The notes below the pieces were generated by a model. That model did no database searches. It saw only the letters and a program-made list of their open reading frames with translations, and was not told where the DNA came from. Position numbers and translations under genes: made by a program. This document shows positions 28,197 to 36,718 of a stretch of 64,000 nt of DNA, in pieces (position 1 is the first letter of the stretch; every line of letters begins with the position of its first letter). Source of the stretch: Moraxella haemolytica (GTDB taxonomy: Bacteria; Pseudomonadota; Gammaproteobacteria; Pseudomonadales; Moraxellaceae); the NCBI RefSeq assembly GCF_030177935.1, contig NZ_CP089974.1:1798001-1862000 (forward strand). The letters run 5' to 3'.

Positions 28197-31100
28197 ATGA
28201 AACGCATTTTAATCAACGCCACACACAACGAAGAAATTCGTGTCGCACTCTGCAAAGACAATCATCTGTATGATTTTGACCTAGAAAACCGCACTCGTGA
28301 ACAAAAAAAGGCGAACATCTACAAAGGTCATATCACTCGTGTTGAACCATCACTAGAAGCAGCATTTGTTGAATACGGTTCGGTCCGTCAAGGCTTTCTA
28401 CCCCTAAGAGAAATCGCCCCAGAATACCTACACGGCAATGTGCGTGAAGACAACATCAAACAACTCTTAAAAGAAGGCGATGAGGTCATCGTACAGGTTG
28501 AAAAAGAAGAGCGAGGCAATAAAGGTGCTGCCCTATCCACTTATATCTCGCTGGCCGGTCGCTATCTGGTACTGATGCCAAACAACAGCAAGGCAGGCGG
28601 TATCAGTCGCCAAATCTCGGGCAAAGTCCGTGAAGAGATGAAGCAAATCATCGCCAGCTTATCCATTCCTAAAGGCATGAGTGTCATCGTGCGTACCGCT
28701 GGGCTTGGTAAGGGTTTTGACGACCTACAAAACGACCTAAACCACCTGCTAGACATTTGGAGCTCTATTTTAGACCAAAACAAAAAACGCCCAAGCCCTT
28801 GCTTGGTTCACCAAGAAGCAGGTGTGGTTACTCGTGCCGTGCGTGATTATCTACGAGATGACATCAGCGAGGTGTGGATTGATAGCGAACACGCCTACAA
28901 TGAAGCCGCCAACTTCATCGCTGCTGTCATGCCAGCACAACTGGACAAACTGCGTAAATACACAGAATATGAACCAATGTTTGCTCGCTTTGGTATCGAA
29001 CGCCAAATAGAAACCGCCTATCAGCGTGAAGTGCGTCTGCCATCAGGTGGCTCAATCGTCATTGATCAGACCGAAGCGATGGTCTCTATTGACATCAACT
29101 CATCAAAATCCACCAAAGGCTCAGATGTCTCTGAGACCGCTTATCACACCAACCTAGAAGCAGCTGATGAGATTGCTCGTCAGCTACGCCTAAGAGATAT
29201 GGGCGGTTTGATTGTTATTGATTTTATTGACATGAACGATCCACGCCACCAAAAAGATGTTGAAAAGCGTCTGATTGATGCAACTCGCCATGACCGTGCC
29301 AGAGTACAGTTCGCCGAAATCTCCAAATTCGGTCTGATGGAGATGAGCCGTCAGCGTCTGCGTCCATCGCTAGAAGAATCCACAGGCTACATCTGCCCAC
29401 GCTGTCATGGCAATGGCATGATTCGTGATTTGCGTTCACTTGCCCTATCCATTATGCGTCAGATTGAACAAATCTCCTTAAAAGAACGCACAGGCGAAAT
29501 CCAAGCAGAAGTGCCGACCGAGATTGCAGCGTTCTTATTGAACGAAAAGCGTGAAAGTCTGGTCTATCTGGAGCAAGACTCTGGCACACGCATCACCATC
29601 TTGCCACACGCACATCTTGAAAGTCCAAACTTTAGCCTACACTTCAACCCAGATGGCTTTGCTCCGTCTAGCTACGAACGCATCGTTAATGCCGAAGAAG
29701 AAGAGATGGAAGATCGTGGCTATGAAGTTAATTGGCAGGCACACAATGAAACTGGCGATGCTGATGTGCCAAATCGTTGGCAAAAAGCCCAAACCAACAC
29801 AGACCATCGCAAAAAGACCGCCGACAGACCAGATAAACAAGACAAGCAACCTAAGACGCAAGCAGAACCACAATCACAGCCACAAGTAGCGGCTTGGCTA
29901 TCCAACCTGTTCGCCCCAAAACCACAAGCAAAACTGGCAGGGTCATTGAATAACTCAAGTGCCGCCGCCATTGAGTCCATCGTCAATGGCGGTGGTATCA
30001 GTCTGGGTGCTAGCGGTGTGGCAACCATCATCAATCAAGACAGCTCACCAAAAAAAGAAACACATCAGCGACCCACAAAAGACAAGGCTGAGCGTGAAGA
30101 GACCCAAGAGCGTAGAAGCAGACACAAAAAAACCAAAAAAGAAACACCAACCGAAGAGACCAAAGACCTAAAAACCCAAAAGACAGACAAGACCGACAAG
30201 ACAGACCAAAAACCCAAAAAAGAAGAATCAGCCTATCCAAAAAGAGAAGCCGGTTCACGCCGTGAAGCACGAGGCGAGATAGTCCGTGAAGAGACGCTCA
30301 CACCAGAGAACAACAGAAATCTTAAAAAAGACCACAAAAAAGCCAGTGAACAGCACACCAAAAAACACGCTGAACATAGCAATCCTGATGAAGTCGTGGT
30401 CAGTATCAAAGCAATCCCAACCAACGAGTCGGCAGGCAAAGTGGTTCATCTATCCTTAGATAACAGCAAGCCCACCACCCAAGCCCAAGCTGACATCAGC
30501 GATGATGACAGCCACACCGCACCGACCAAAGCGGTGGTTGAGACGGTGGTTGAGACAGTAGCCAAGTTCAGCTCTGATGATACACAGTCTGTACAGGCTC
30601 AAGCCGACCACGCCCCTGCCAATCACAAGATAACAACTGATGATACGCTTCAACAAGACGAGCCAAAACAGCCAGTGGTTGAGCAAACACAGCCCAAGCA
30701 GGTAGCCCGAAGCGTGTTCACCCATGACGCTCGCATCAGTAAACTTGCCCTACAGATGGACAAAGCAACGAACGACCCACGAGTCGTCATGGCAGTTCTA
30801 CAGACCACTGCCCCCATCAGCGGTACAGCAGGCGAGTTCATCACTCGTGTGCTAGGTCAAAATGTGGGCGGTGATTTCATCACCAACTTCACCAATGCCG
30901 TTGCCAAACACCGTACAACGACTGATGAGGTGTTTAGCTTCGCCAATTATGGTTATGTGCCACTGCCTGAGGACTATTTGGCAGCATTTGACAGACAGAC
31001 CAGCGTCGCTTCACGCATCAGCACGCCACAGGGTAAAACCGAAGTCGCTCTGCCACGCACCACTCAGCGAGCCGACAACGACCCACGAGGTCAGCTCACC

Positions 31101-31742
31101 GAGACGCTCGGCACATCTGATGACCATCAAGAACCAAGCGACAAGAACACCGCCCAAGATGACTTGATGACTACTGCCATAACTGCTGAACAAACCCCAG
31201 CTCAGATGCCTAAGGTTCAAGACGCACCACAAGCAAAGCAAGCACCTACTGAGCATAACAGCCAGCAAGAGCAGGCAATCTCTACTCAGACCGAGCAAGA
31301 CAGTCCAAGCGAACATCAAAAGATGTTCGACCAAATAGATAAGGCGATAGAACAAATCAAAGAAACAGCTGATGATGTCACACAGACCATCAACAATAAA
31401 ATCGCCGATTTATTTGATGGGCTTGATGACCCCCAAGAGGACAAAAACCATCAAGCCAAACAAGACGAACAGCCTGCCGAACAACCGATAACACCAAAAG
31501 CGGACGACAGCACCAAAAAACCCAAAAAACGCACCAACAGCTACAAAGACATGATAGAAAATGTCGCAGGTCAGCTGTTGCCACAAGTGGGGATTTTGAA
31601 TTTAGCACAGCCAAAACCTGCCAAAACTCGCATCAAAAAAACCGCAGGCAAAGGCGACAACAAGCCAAAATCTGAGGTCAGAAAAGCCGGCTCAAAGGTA
31701 GCCAAAGCTAAGGCTGAGACCAAAAAACCCAAAGACGAATAA
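28197..31742 (+). CDS. rne: ribonuclease E
   Basis: 1181 residues from the ATG at 28197, preceded by AAGGAA. The catalytic half (about 1-520) has an S1 domain near 35-120, the DNase I-like metal ligands Asp299 (SIDINSSKS) and Asp342 (IVIDFIDM), spaced as in E. coli, and the Zn-link CPRCHGNG with Cys400 and Cys403. The remaining ~650 residues are low-complexity, rich in Lys, Gln, Thr, Asp and Glu, likely the disordered scaffold for degradosome partners and RNA; no binding motif was identified. It is the main mRNA-decay endonuclease. Confidence 0.96.
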   Translation: MKRILINATHNEEIRVALCKDNHLYDFDLENRTREQKKANIYKGHITRVEPSLEAAFVEYGSVRQGFLPLREIAPEYLHGNVREDNIKQLLKEGDEVIVQVEKEERGNKGAALSTYISLAGRYLVLMPNNSKAGGISRQISGKVREEMKQIIASLSIPKGMSVIVRTAGLGKGFDDLQNDLNHLLDIWSSILDQNKKRPSPCLVHQEAGVVTRAVRDYLRDDISEVWIDSEHAYNEAANFIAAVMPAQLDKLRKYTEYEPMFARFGIERQIETAYQREVRLPSGGSIVIDQTEAMVSIDINSSKSTKGSDVSETAYHTNLEAADEIARQLRLRDMGGLIVIDFIDMNDPRHQKDVEKRLIDATRHDRARVQFAEISKFGLMEMSRQRLRPSLEESTGYICPRCHGNGMIRDLRSLALSIMRQIEQISLKERTGEIQAEVPTEIAAFLLNEKRESLVYLEQDSGTRITILPHAHLESPNFSLHFNPDGFAPSSYERIVNAEEEEMEDRGYEVNWQAHNETGDADVPNRWQKAQTNTDHRKKTADRPDKQDKQPKTQAEPQSQPQVAAWLSNLFAPKPQAKLAGSLNNSSAAAIESIVNGGGISLGASGVATIINQDSSPKKETHQRPTKDKAEREETQERRSRHKKTKKETPTEETKDLKTQKTDKTDKTDQKPKKEESAYPKREAGSRREARGEIVREETLTPENNRNLKKDHKKASEQHTKKHAEHSNPDEVVVSIKAIPTNESAGKVVHLSLDNSKPTTQAQADISDDDSHTAPTKAVVETVVETVAKFSSDDTQSVQAQADHAPANHKITTDDTLQQDEPKQPVVEQTQPKQVARSVFTHDARISKLALQMDKATNDPRVVMAVLQTTAPISGTAGEFITRVLGQNVGGDFITNFTNAVAKHRTTTDEVFSFANYGYVPLPEDYLAAFDRQTSVASRISTPQGKTEVALPRTTQRADNDPRGQLTETLGTSDDHQEPSDKNTAQDDLMTTAITAEQTPAQMPKVQDAPQAKQAPTEHNSQQEQAISTQTEQDSPSEHQKMFDQIDKAIEQIKETADDVTQTINNKIADLFDGLDDPQEDKNHQAKQDEQPAEQPITPKADDSTKKPKKRTNSYKDMIENVAGQLLPQVGILNLAQPKPAKTRIKKTAGKGDNKPKSEVRKAGSKVAKAKAETKKPKDE

Positions 31743-31754
31743 CCCAAGTTTATT

Positions 31755-31794
31755 CATCAAAAAAAGAGAGTGTCATAACTCTCTTTTTTTGATG
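31755..31794 (+). terminator. terminator after rne
   Basis: A perfect 16-bp stem (31755-31770 with 31779-31794) around an eight-base loop, with A7/T7 inside the arms, 13 bp after the rne stop. Confidence 0.85.
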
Positions 31795-31925
31795 GGCTTT
31801 TTGGTGTATCAAAGAGAGATTAAGGCACAGAAAATCGCTGATTCATACATCAGCGTTGCCAAGCTATTAAACATTGCTCGTCTGCTCAGTGTGCGTCACT
31901 GGCATGACTAATAAAGGATTTTTCA

Positions 31926-32165
31926 ATGAACACAGAACAAGCAAAAGATTTAACCATAGATGATACTGTAGCGAGCTTCAGAAGAACAACCACCCCTGCA
32001 CTAATCGAAAGATGCTGGAATGATGTCGATATCGATGACGAAGATCCTACCGCAGTGTTAGTGCTAGAAGTATCATCAAAATACGCTGAATCTATCGGTG
32101 CCGAAGCTGCTGATGAAGATGATTTTGCCGCACATGGCGATTGGGATATTATTGGCAAAAATTAG
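31926..32165 (+). CDS. small acidic protein, possible partner of the downstream toxin-like protein
   Basis: 79 residues with a good AAAGGA ribosome site (31914-31919). It is strongly acidic, with Asp/Glu clusters (DVDIDDEDPTAVLVLEV and AEAADEDDFAAHGDWD) and few basic residues. I do not recognise a family. It ends 9 bp before the ATG of the nuclease-like gene, so the two are surely co-transcribed. Acidic small proteins beside nuclease toxins are often immunity or antitoxin proteins, but this is an inference from context. A regulator or unrelated small protein is possible. Confidence 0.6.
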   Translation: MNTEQAKDLTIDDTVASFRRTTTPALIERCWNDVDIDDEDPTAVLVLEVSSKYAESIGAEAADEDDFAAHGDWDIIGKN

Positions 32166-32174
32166 GTGACAAAA

Positions 32175-32687
32175 ATGAGTAAAAATAACAAAAAACCAGA
32201 TGATTTTGGCAAGGCTATTGATAACGCCATAGAAGGCAAGCCGTTGGATGGTTCTAAAATTTGGGTGGGTAGCACGCCAAAAGTTTTACAAATGCTTGGT
32301 GTACAAGACTTGCCCGTCTATATCCACAGAAAAACGGTACTAAAAGATGCTATCAGAAAACACAACATCACCGTCTCGGACTTAAAAGCAATCCCAAGCC
32401 AGCTAGAACATCCAATTGCCATCATGAAGTCAGCACAAACATCTAGCAATCCAAACGCTTATTTGGTTCTGACCGAACTGATTGAAAAAGAAAATACAAA
32501 AGATAAACCTGTCATCGATGTATTGTCTGCCACACAAAAACAAGACGGCATAGAAATTAATTCGGTGTATGGTAGAAGCAAAAGCCAAATTGAAAGAGAT
32601 TTGAACAATGTGCTGTATTGGGATAACAAAAAAGGTCAGCAATTTATTGATAGCTTCGGGTATCAATTACCCCCCCTCGCCATCTAA
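32175..32687 (+). CDS. stand-alone MuF-C-like (barnase/EndoU-type) putative nuclease toxin
   Basis: 170 residues from the ATG at 32175, with AGGTGA placed well before it; a GTG at 32166 is an alternative. After a Lys/Asp-rich start, residues ~30-165 resemble the C-terminal domain of phage MuF-type proteins. The features I recognise are STPKVLQMLGVQDLPVYI, an H-x-K-T-x-L-K-D-A-I-R-K-H stretch with a possible catalytic His, HPIAIMKSA, LVLTEL, and a SVYGRSK segment near the end. Such domains are usually the toxin end of much larger phage or polymorphic-toxin proteins; here the domain stands alone. RNase activity is inferred. A C7 run at 32670-32676 sits close to the stop. Confidence 0.55.
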   Translation: MSKNNKKPDDFGKAIDNAIEGKPLDGSKIWVGSTPKVLQMLGVQDLPVYIHRKTVLKDAIRKHNITVSDLKAIPSQLEHPIAIMKSAQTSSNPNAYLVLTELIEKENTKDKPVIDVLSATQKQDGIEINSVYGRSKSQIERDLNNVLYWDNKKGQQFIDSFGYQLPPLAI

Positions 32688-32947
32688 TGCTGACCTTTTG
32701 CCATAATTATAAAACAGATCAAGATTTAAATCAATACATTTTAGTGCAAAATAGCAGAGAACACGCCGAACAATTTTTAAAAACTGCCGAAGAAATCAAA
32801 GCCGATTTGGGATATGCACCATCTAAACAGCATAATGTCGAAATTCCAGCCGATGACAAAGGCAGTAAACTTGGCTCAAGCAAAAATGATGAACATTTAG
32901 CCAAACTTAATACCACTCACAGCTTGGCTGATGACCGCCAGAGCTGA
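32687..32947 (+). CDS. small hypothetical protein coupled to the toxin-like gene
   Basis: 86 residues. The start overlaps the previous stop (TAATG, sharing base 32687), a layout typical of translational coupling. The sequence shows a helical Lys/Glu/Ala-rich middle (EHAEQFLKTAEEIKADLG) and a polar tail, with no motif I know. Alternatively it is not a separate protein: one extra C in the upstream C7 tract would fuse it in frame to the nuclease-like protein. The rest of the region up to 33281 has no other gene. Confidence 0.5.
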   Translation: MLTFCHNYKTDQDLNQYILVQNSREHAEQFLKTAEEIKADLGYAPSKQHNVEIPADDKGSKLGSSKNDEHLAKLNTTHSLADDRQS

Positions 32948-32999
32948 CATCTGCTCAGCTCATCATCAATAGACATAACATCACCAAAAGCACCAAATA

Positions 33000-33281
33000 A
33001 TATCATTATCAATAGTAACAATAAGATAACAATATTGTTGTATTATTTTATCTACCTCCTGCGGAAGCAACTTTATGGTAAAATATCTCTCTTAAGCTAA
33101 ATATACTAGCAACAATTTTAATCAATCCTAAAACTTAAGCTTGGAATGGTTGCCAATCAGTTGCAACCAAAAAACACCCACACGATCAAACCAAGCAATG
33201 CATGGCACTGTTTGGCGATGGGTATCTGCCTTTTAAGTGTTTGGCAGAATTTCATCAGCAGTCATCATTTGTGAGTAAATT
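33000..33281 (+). promoter_or_regulatory. leader of the broken adhesin, shared with the giant adhesin
   Basis: The block 33001-33215 closely matches 39190-39430 upstream of the giant autotransporter, including GGTAAAATA at 33077-33085 (candidate -10 TAAAAT 33079-33084) and CTAAATATA. The tail 33246-33290 instead matches the leader of the 777-residue adhesin (TTCATCAG, TTTGTGAGTAAATTATG). A palindrome AACAATATTGTT lies near 33028-33039. The C-rich run seen in the giant copy is broken here (TCTACCTCCTG). Confidence 0.6.
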
Positions 33282-33697
33282 ATGAATAAAAAACCAATAA
33301 AAAGCACAACAAGAGCCGTGCTATCCATACCAACAACTCTGGTATGCCAGTTAAGATGAAAGCCCTGACACTGGCGGTGGTATCCACTTTGTCCATGATG
33401 GCTGCTGCACAAACAAATGACAGTAATGTTCGGAATCAGACTGTTAATGGTAATTTGACTGTGCAAGGTACTGCGCGTCTTGCAGGTAATTTGACTGTGA
33501 ACAACAGTGTGACACTTAATAAGGGTTTGACGGTTAATGGTAGCACGCTAACCGCCAGAAGTGGTTTGACTGTATCAGGGGATACAAAGCTTGGAAGTTT
33601 GACTGCAGGGACTACAAAACTGGGAAATACAAACGCAAGTGGTTTGAATGTGACAGGGGCTACAACCCCCCTTACCAGTCAATTTACCCTATCATAG
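33282..33697 (+). pseudogene. truncated, frameshifted trimeric autotransporter remnant
   Basis: The expected start ATG at 33282 matches the start of the 777-residue adhesin (MNK...), but the frame is shifted by one base and reads into a stop at about 33357. Adding one A to the A5 run at 33299-33303 restores the frame through RAIHTNNS into the intact part. The intact frame (33344-33697, 117 residues) has a signal-like MKALTLAVVSTLSMMAAAQ and stalk-type repeats such as NGNLTVQGT and LTVNNSVTLNKGLTVNG, then ends without a YadA anchor. It resembles the stalk of the giant adhesin. It cannot be a working autotransporter as it stands. Confidence 0.7.
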
Positions 33698-33938
33698 CAA
33701 TCAATGACTAATTTTTCTATGCGAATTATTCATAAATACCAATAAATCATCAAAATTGTCAATAAATTTACCACAACCGCCCAAAATTTCGCTAAAATAC
33801 AAAAAATTTCACCCAAAATCACAAAAATATTTGCTTTTTTATGGTTTTGGCGAAAATATCCCAATCAACTTGTTATATTTCATCAACGAACCCAAAACTT
33901 TCGTTATCAAATCAAACCTTTTTTATTAAGTAACCAAC
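33698..33938 (+). promoter_or_regulatory. AT-rich region before the ABC transporter genes
   Basis: About 240 bp, very AT-rich, without coding sense. It must hold the promoter for the following ATPase gene. TTGTTATATT at about 33870-33880 could be part of it, but no convincing -35/-10 pair stands out. Confidence 0.35.
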
Positions 33939-34715
33939 ATGATTGACACTCTCCCCATCGCCTTAGACCTGCAAGACATTCACAAAAACTACGGCTCACT
34001 GTCCGTACTCAAAGGCGTCTCTTTGACCGCCTATGATGGCGATGTCATCAGCATTCTAGGTTCGTCAGGTTCGGGCAAATCTACCTTGCTACGCTGTATC
34101 AACCTACTTGAAAAACCCACCAAAGGTAGCATCACCATCGGCAATGAAGCCTTAATCTTGACCGAGAAAAAAGGCGAATTGGTCGCCAAAAATCCAAGAC
34201 AGCTAGAAAGTTTACGCTCAAAAATCGGCTTCGTATTCCAAAATTTCAACCTATGGCCACACAAAACCATCTTGGATAACATCATCGAAGGTCCAACCCA
34301 AGTACTCAAACAACCCAAAGATCAGGCAATCGCCGAAGCCGAACACCTACTCAACAAGGTTGGTCTGCTTGACAAAAAAAATGCCTATCCTGACAATCTG
34401 TCAGGCGGTCAGCGTCAGCGTGTGGCAATCGCTCGTGCTTTGGCAATGAAGCCACAGGTGCTACTGTTTGATGAGCCGACCTCAGCATTAGACCCTGAGC
34501 TGGTCAATGAAGTACTGTCTGTCATGCGTGGGCTGGCCGCAGAGGGTCGCACCATGCTCATTGTTACCCACGAGATGCGTTTTGCTCGTGAGGTATCAGA
34601 TAAGATTGTGTTTTTACATCAAGGACGCATTGAAGAGATTGGCACGCCTGACGAGGTCTTTGATAACCCAAAATCTGAGCGTGTGCGTGAATTCATGGCA
34701 TCGCATCGCTCTTAG
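33939..34715 (+). CDS. polar amino-acid ABC transporter ATP-binding protein (ArtP/HisP-like)
   Basis: 258 residues with all ABC ATPase motifs: Walker A GSSGSGKST near 43, Q-loop FQNFNLWPHKT near 97, signature LSGGQRQRVAIARA near 153, Walker B VLLFDEPTSALDPE and the switch His in IVTHEMRFA. The pattern matches the polar amino-acid importer group. It is followed by two binding-protein genes, which suggests uptake of arginine, histidine or similar. No permease gene lies in the cluster. Confidence 0.92.
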   Translation: MIDTLPIALDLQDIHKNYGSLSVLKGVSLTAYDGDVISILGSSGSGKSTLLRCINLLEKPTKGSITIGNEALILTEKKGELVAKNPRQLESLRSKIGFVFQNFNLWPHKTILDNIIEGPTQVLKQPKDQAIAEAEHLLNKVGLLDKKNAYPDNLSGGQRQRVAIARALAMKPQVLLFDEPTSALDPELVNEVLSVMRGLAAEGRTMLIVTHEMRFAREVSDKIVFLHQGRIEEIGTPDEVFDNPKSERVREFMASHRS

Positions 34716-34825
34716 GGTTTGACTTAAGGTTTGTTGTTCAAGTTCGTTTTTGGTACTTATTTTGTTAGTATTTGCTTATTAATATCTGTTTTGTTAATCT
34801 CTACTTGTTAGTTTAAGGACATTTT

Positions 34826-35578
34826 ATGTTATATAAATTCGCAGGCGTTACCGCCATCGCTCTTGCCCTAGTCGCTTGCAGTCAAGACAAGCCTGCCCAG
34901 ACGACCGAACAGCGTCAGCTGACCATCGCCACCGAAGCGGCTTATCCCCCATTTAATGACACCGCTCCAGATGGCAAGATTGTCGGCTTTGATGTTGAGG
35001 TCATCAATGCCGTGTGTGCCGAAATCAACGCCAAATGCGACATTGTCGCCCAAGATTGGGAAGGTCTAATCCCTGGTCTTAATGCCAAAAAATACGACGC
35101 CATCATCGCAGGTATGTCCATCACTCCAGAACGCCTAGAGCAGGTGGATTTTACCGAGCCGTATTTTTCTAATACCATCGTTTGGCTATCTAAGACCGAT
35201 GGTAGCTTCGACCCAAACAACATCACCAACAAAATCCTAGGTTCACAGCGTTCAACCACAGGGGCTGCCTATATCGCCGAAAAATATGACGGCAAAGATG
35301 GCAACACCGTCAAGCTCTACGACACCTACCTAAACGCCTATCTTGACCTAAAAGCAGGTCGTAACGCTGCTGTCATGGCAGAAAAAGTCTCTGCCGCCGA
35401 ATGGCTAAAACAAGAACAGCAAGGCTTTGGCTTGGTCGGCGAAGAGATTGACAACAACGACAATCTGGGCATTGCGGTTCGCAAAGGCGACACCCTAAAA
35501 GATGAATTCAACCAAGCCCTTACCAAACTCAAAGAATCAGGTAAATTGGCAGAGATTGAAACTGCCAGTTTTCAATAA
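34826..35578 (+). CDS. amino-acid-binding lipoprotein 1 of the ABC cluster
   Basis: 250 residues. A lipoprotein signal with lipobox LVAC (Cys18) leads to a bacterial solute-binding protein family 3 domain starting at LTIATEAAYPPFNDTAPDGKIVGFDVEVINAVCAEI. The domain continues with CDIVAQDWEGLIPGLNAKKYDAIIAGMS. Its role is to capture a polar amino acid in the periplasm and hand it to a permease; the ligand is likely basic, but I cannot name it. It is 110 bp downstream of the ATPase gene and a paralog of the next gene. Confidence 0.88.
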   Translation: MLYKFAGVTAIALALVACSQDKPAQTTEQRQLTIATEAAYPPFNDTAPDGKIVGFDVEVINAVCAEINAKCDIVAQDWEGLIPGLNAKKYDAIIAGMSITPERLEQVDFTEPYFSNTIVWLSKTDGSFDPNNITNKILGSQRSTTGAAYIAEKYDGKDGNTVKLYDTYLNAYLDLKAGRNAAVMAEKVSAAEWLKQEQQGFGLVGEEIDNNDNLGIAVRKGDTLKDEFNQALTKLKESGKLAEIETASFQ

Positions 35579-35650
35579 TTCATCAGCCATCACTAGCGTG
35601 GCAATCAGCCCACGCTAAAACCAATCAAAAATAAGTAAGGGGCAATCATC

Positions 35651-36427
35651 ATGAAACTAAAACTACTTAGCATATTGGCAATCAGCACCCTTGTTGTTGC
35701 CTGTAGCAATAATCAAGGGGCAGACGACAAGAGTGCAGCCACTACCGGCGAAAAACAAATCCGCATCGCCACCGAATCTAGCTTTAAGCCATTTAGCTAC
35801 CTAGATGCCAGCGGTAACTTGGTGGGCTTTGAGATTGACCTAGCCAACGCCCTATGCCAAGAGATGGTCGCCAAATGCGATATCCAAAGCCAAGATTGGG
35901 ACGGTCTGATTGTCGGTCTAAATGCCAAAAAATTTGATGCCGTCATGGCAGGTATGTCAGCGACCAGCGAGCGTGCCGAAGTGGTGGATTTTAGCGATTC
36001 GTATTTTAACAACACCCTAGTCCTGCTTGGTCAAAAAGGCGTTGAGCTCAATGCCAACACCCTAGATGACAAAAACATCGCCGTACAGCAGGCCACCGTT
36101 TCTGCCGACTACCTAACCAAAAACCACCCCAAAGCAACCATCAAAGCATACAGCACCCAAGACAATGCTTATCTTGATTTGACCGCTGGTCGTGTCGATG
36201 GTATGTTGTCAGACATCGTTCCTGCATTAGACTGGCTAAAAACCGAGCAAGGGGCTGATTTTGAAGTCAAAGGTGAACCGATTGACATCAACGACAGCGT
36301 CGCCATCGCCCTACGCAAAAATGACCCACTCAAAGACGAATTCAACACCGCTCTTGCCACCCTAAAACAAAACGGCAAATATGATGAGTTGGTGGATAAA
36401 TATTTTGACAAAACCATCATCAAATAA
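35651..36427 (+). CDS. amino-acid-binding lipoprotein 2 of the ABC cluster
   Basis: 258 residues. The lipobox VVAC (Cys18) is followed by a family 3 solute-binding domain (IRIATESSFKPFSYLDASGNLVGFEIDLANALCQEM and VVDFSDSYFNNTLVLLGQK). It is clearly a paralog of the preceding gene, at 72 bp spacing, so the pair arose by duplication. Different ligand specificity is a reasonable guess. It is the last gene before the adhesin leader; the ribosome site GTAAGGGGC precedes the ATG. Confidence 0.88.
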   Translation: MKLKLLSILAISTLVVACSNNQGADDKSAATTGEKQIRIATESSFKPFSYLDASGNLVGFEIDLANALCQEMVAKCDIQSQDWDGLIVGLNAKKFDAVMAGMSATSERAEVVDFSDSYFNNTLVLLGQKGVELNANTLDDKNIAVQQATVSADYLTKNHPKATIKAYSTQDNAYLDLTAGRVDGMLSDIVPALDWLKTEQGADFEVKGEPIDINDSVAIALRKNDPLKDEFNTALATLKQNGKYDELVDKYFDKTIIK

Positions 36428-36718
36428 CCAAAATGGGCGTCAGCCACTTAACTTAACCACAAGAAATATTAACAGGAGGCAACAATCACTAATTAGCAAC
36501 ATAGCAGTTTTGTTACATCTACCCCCTGCTCTTGTCCATGCAGGCATCGTTGTGTTAGAGCCATCCAACTTCAACCAAGAGATGAATCGTTAACGCTTGG
36601 TCATATAAACAAAACTTAACAAAACACCCCCTAACGAAGCCAAACAATGCCATGAGTCGTGTTTGGCTTACGAATAAATAGCAACATTTCATCAGTCATT
36701 ATTATTTGTGAGTAAATT
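36428..36718 (+). promoter_or_regulatory. leader of the 777-residue adhesin
   Basis: 291 bp without a supported gene. A nine-base inverted repeat AAGCCAAAC/GTTTGGCTT (36637-36645 with 36661-36669) sits about 50 bp before the start. The last 40 bp (TTTCATCAGTCATT then TTTGTGAGTAAATTATG) are shared with the broken adhesin upstream. A ribosome site is not obvious (GAGTAAATT). Confidence 0.45.

Noticed and set aside
33001-33025. Fur-box-like ATCATTATCAATAGTAAC in the adhesin leaders
   Set aside because: Only a partial match to the consensus; an AT-rich leader gives such matches by chance. Kept only as a possibility for motif scanning.
31926-33697. Prophage or insertion element around the toxin-like module
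   Set aside because: No integrase, transposase, terminal repeats or phage structural genes were seen.
36381-36593. 70-residue open frame at the end of the second binding-protein gene
   Set aside because: It starts inside the preceding gene in another frame and has no start signal of its own.
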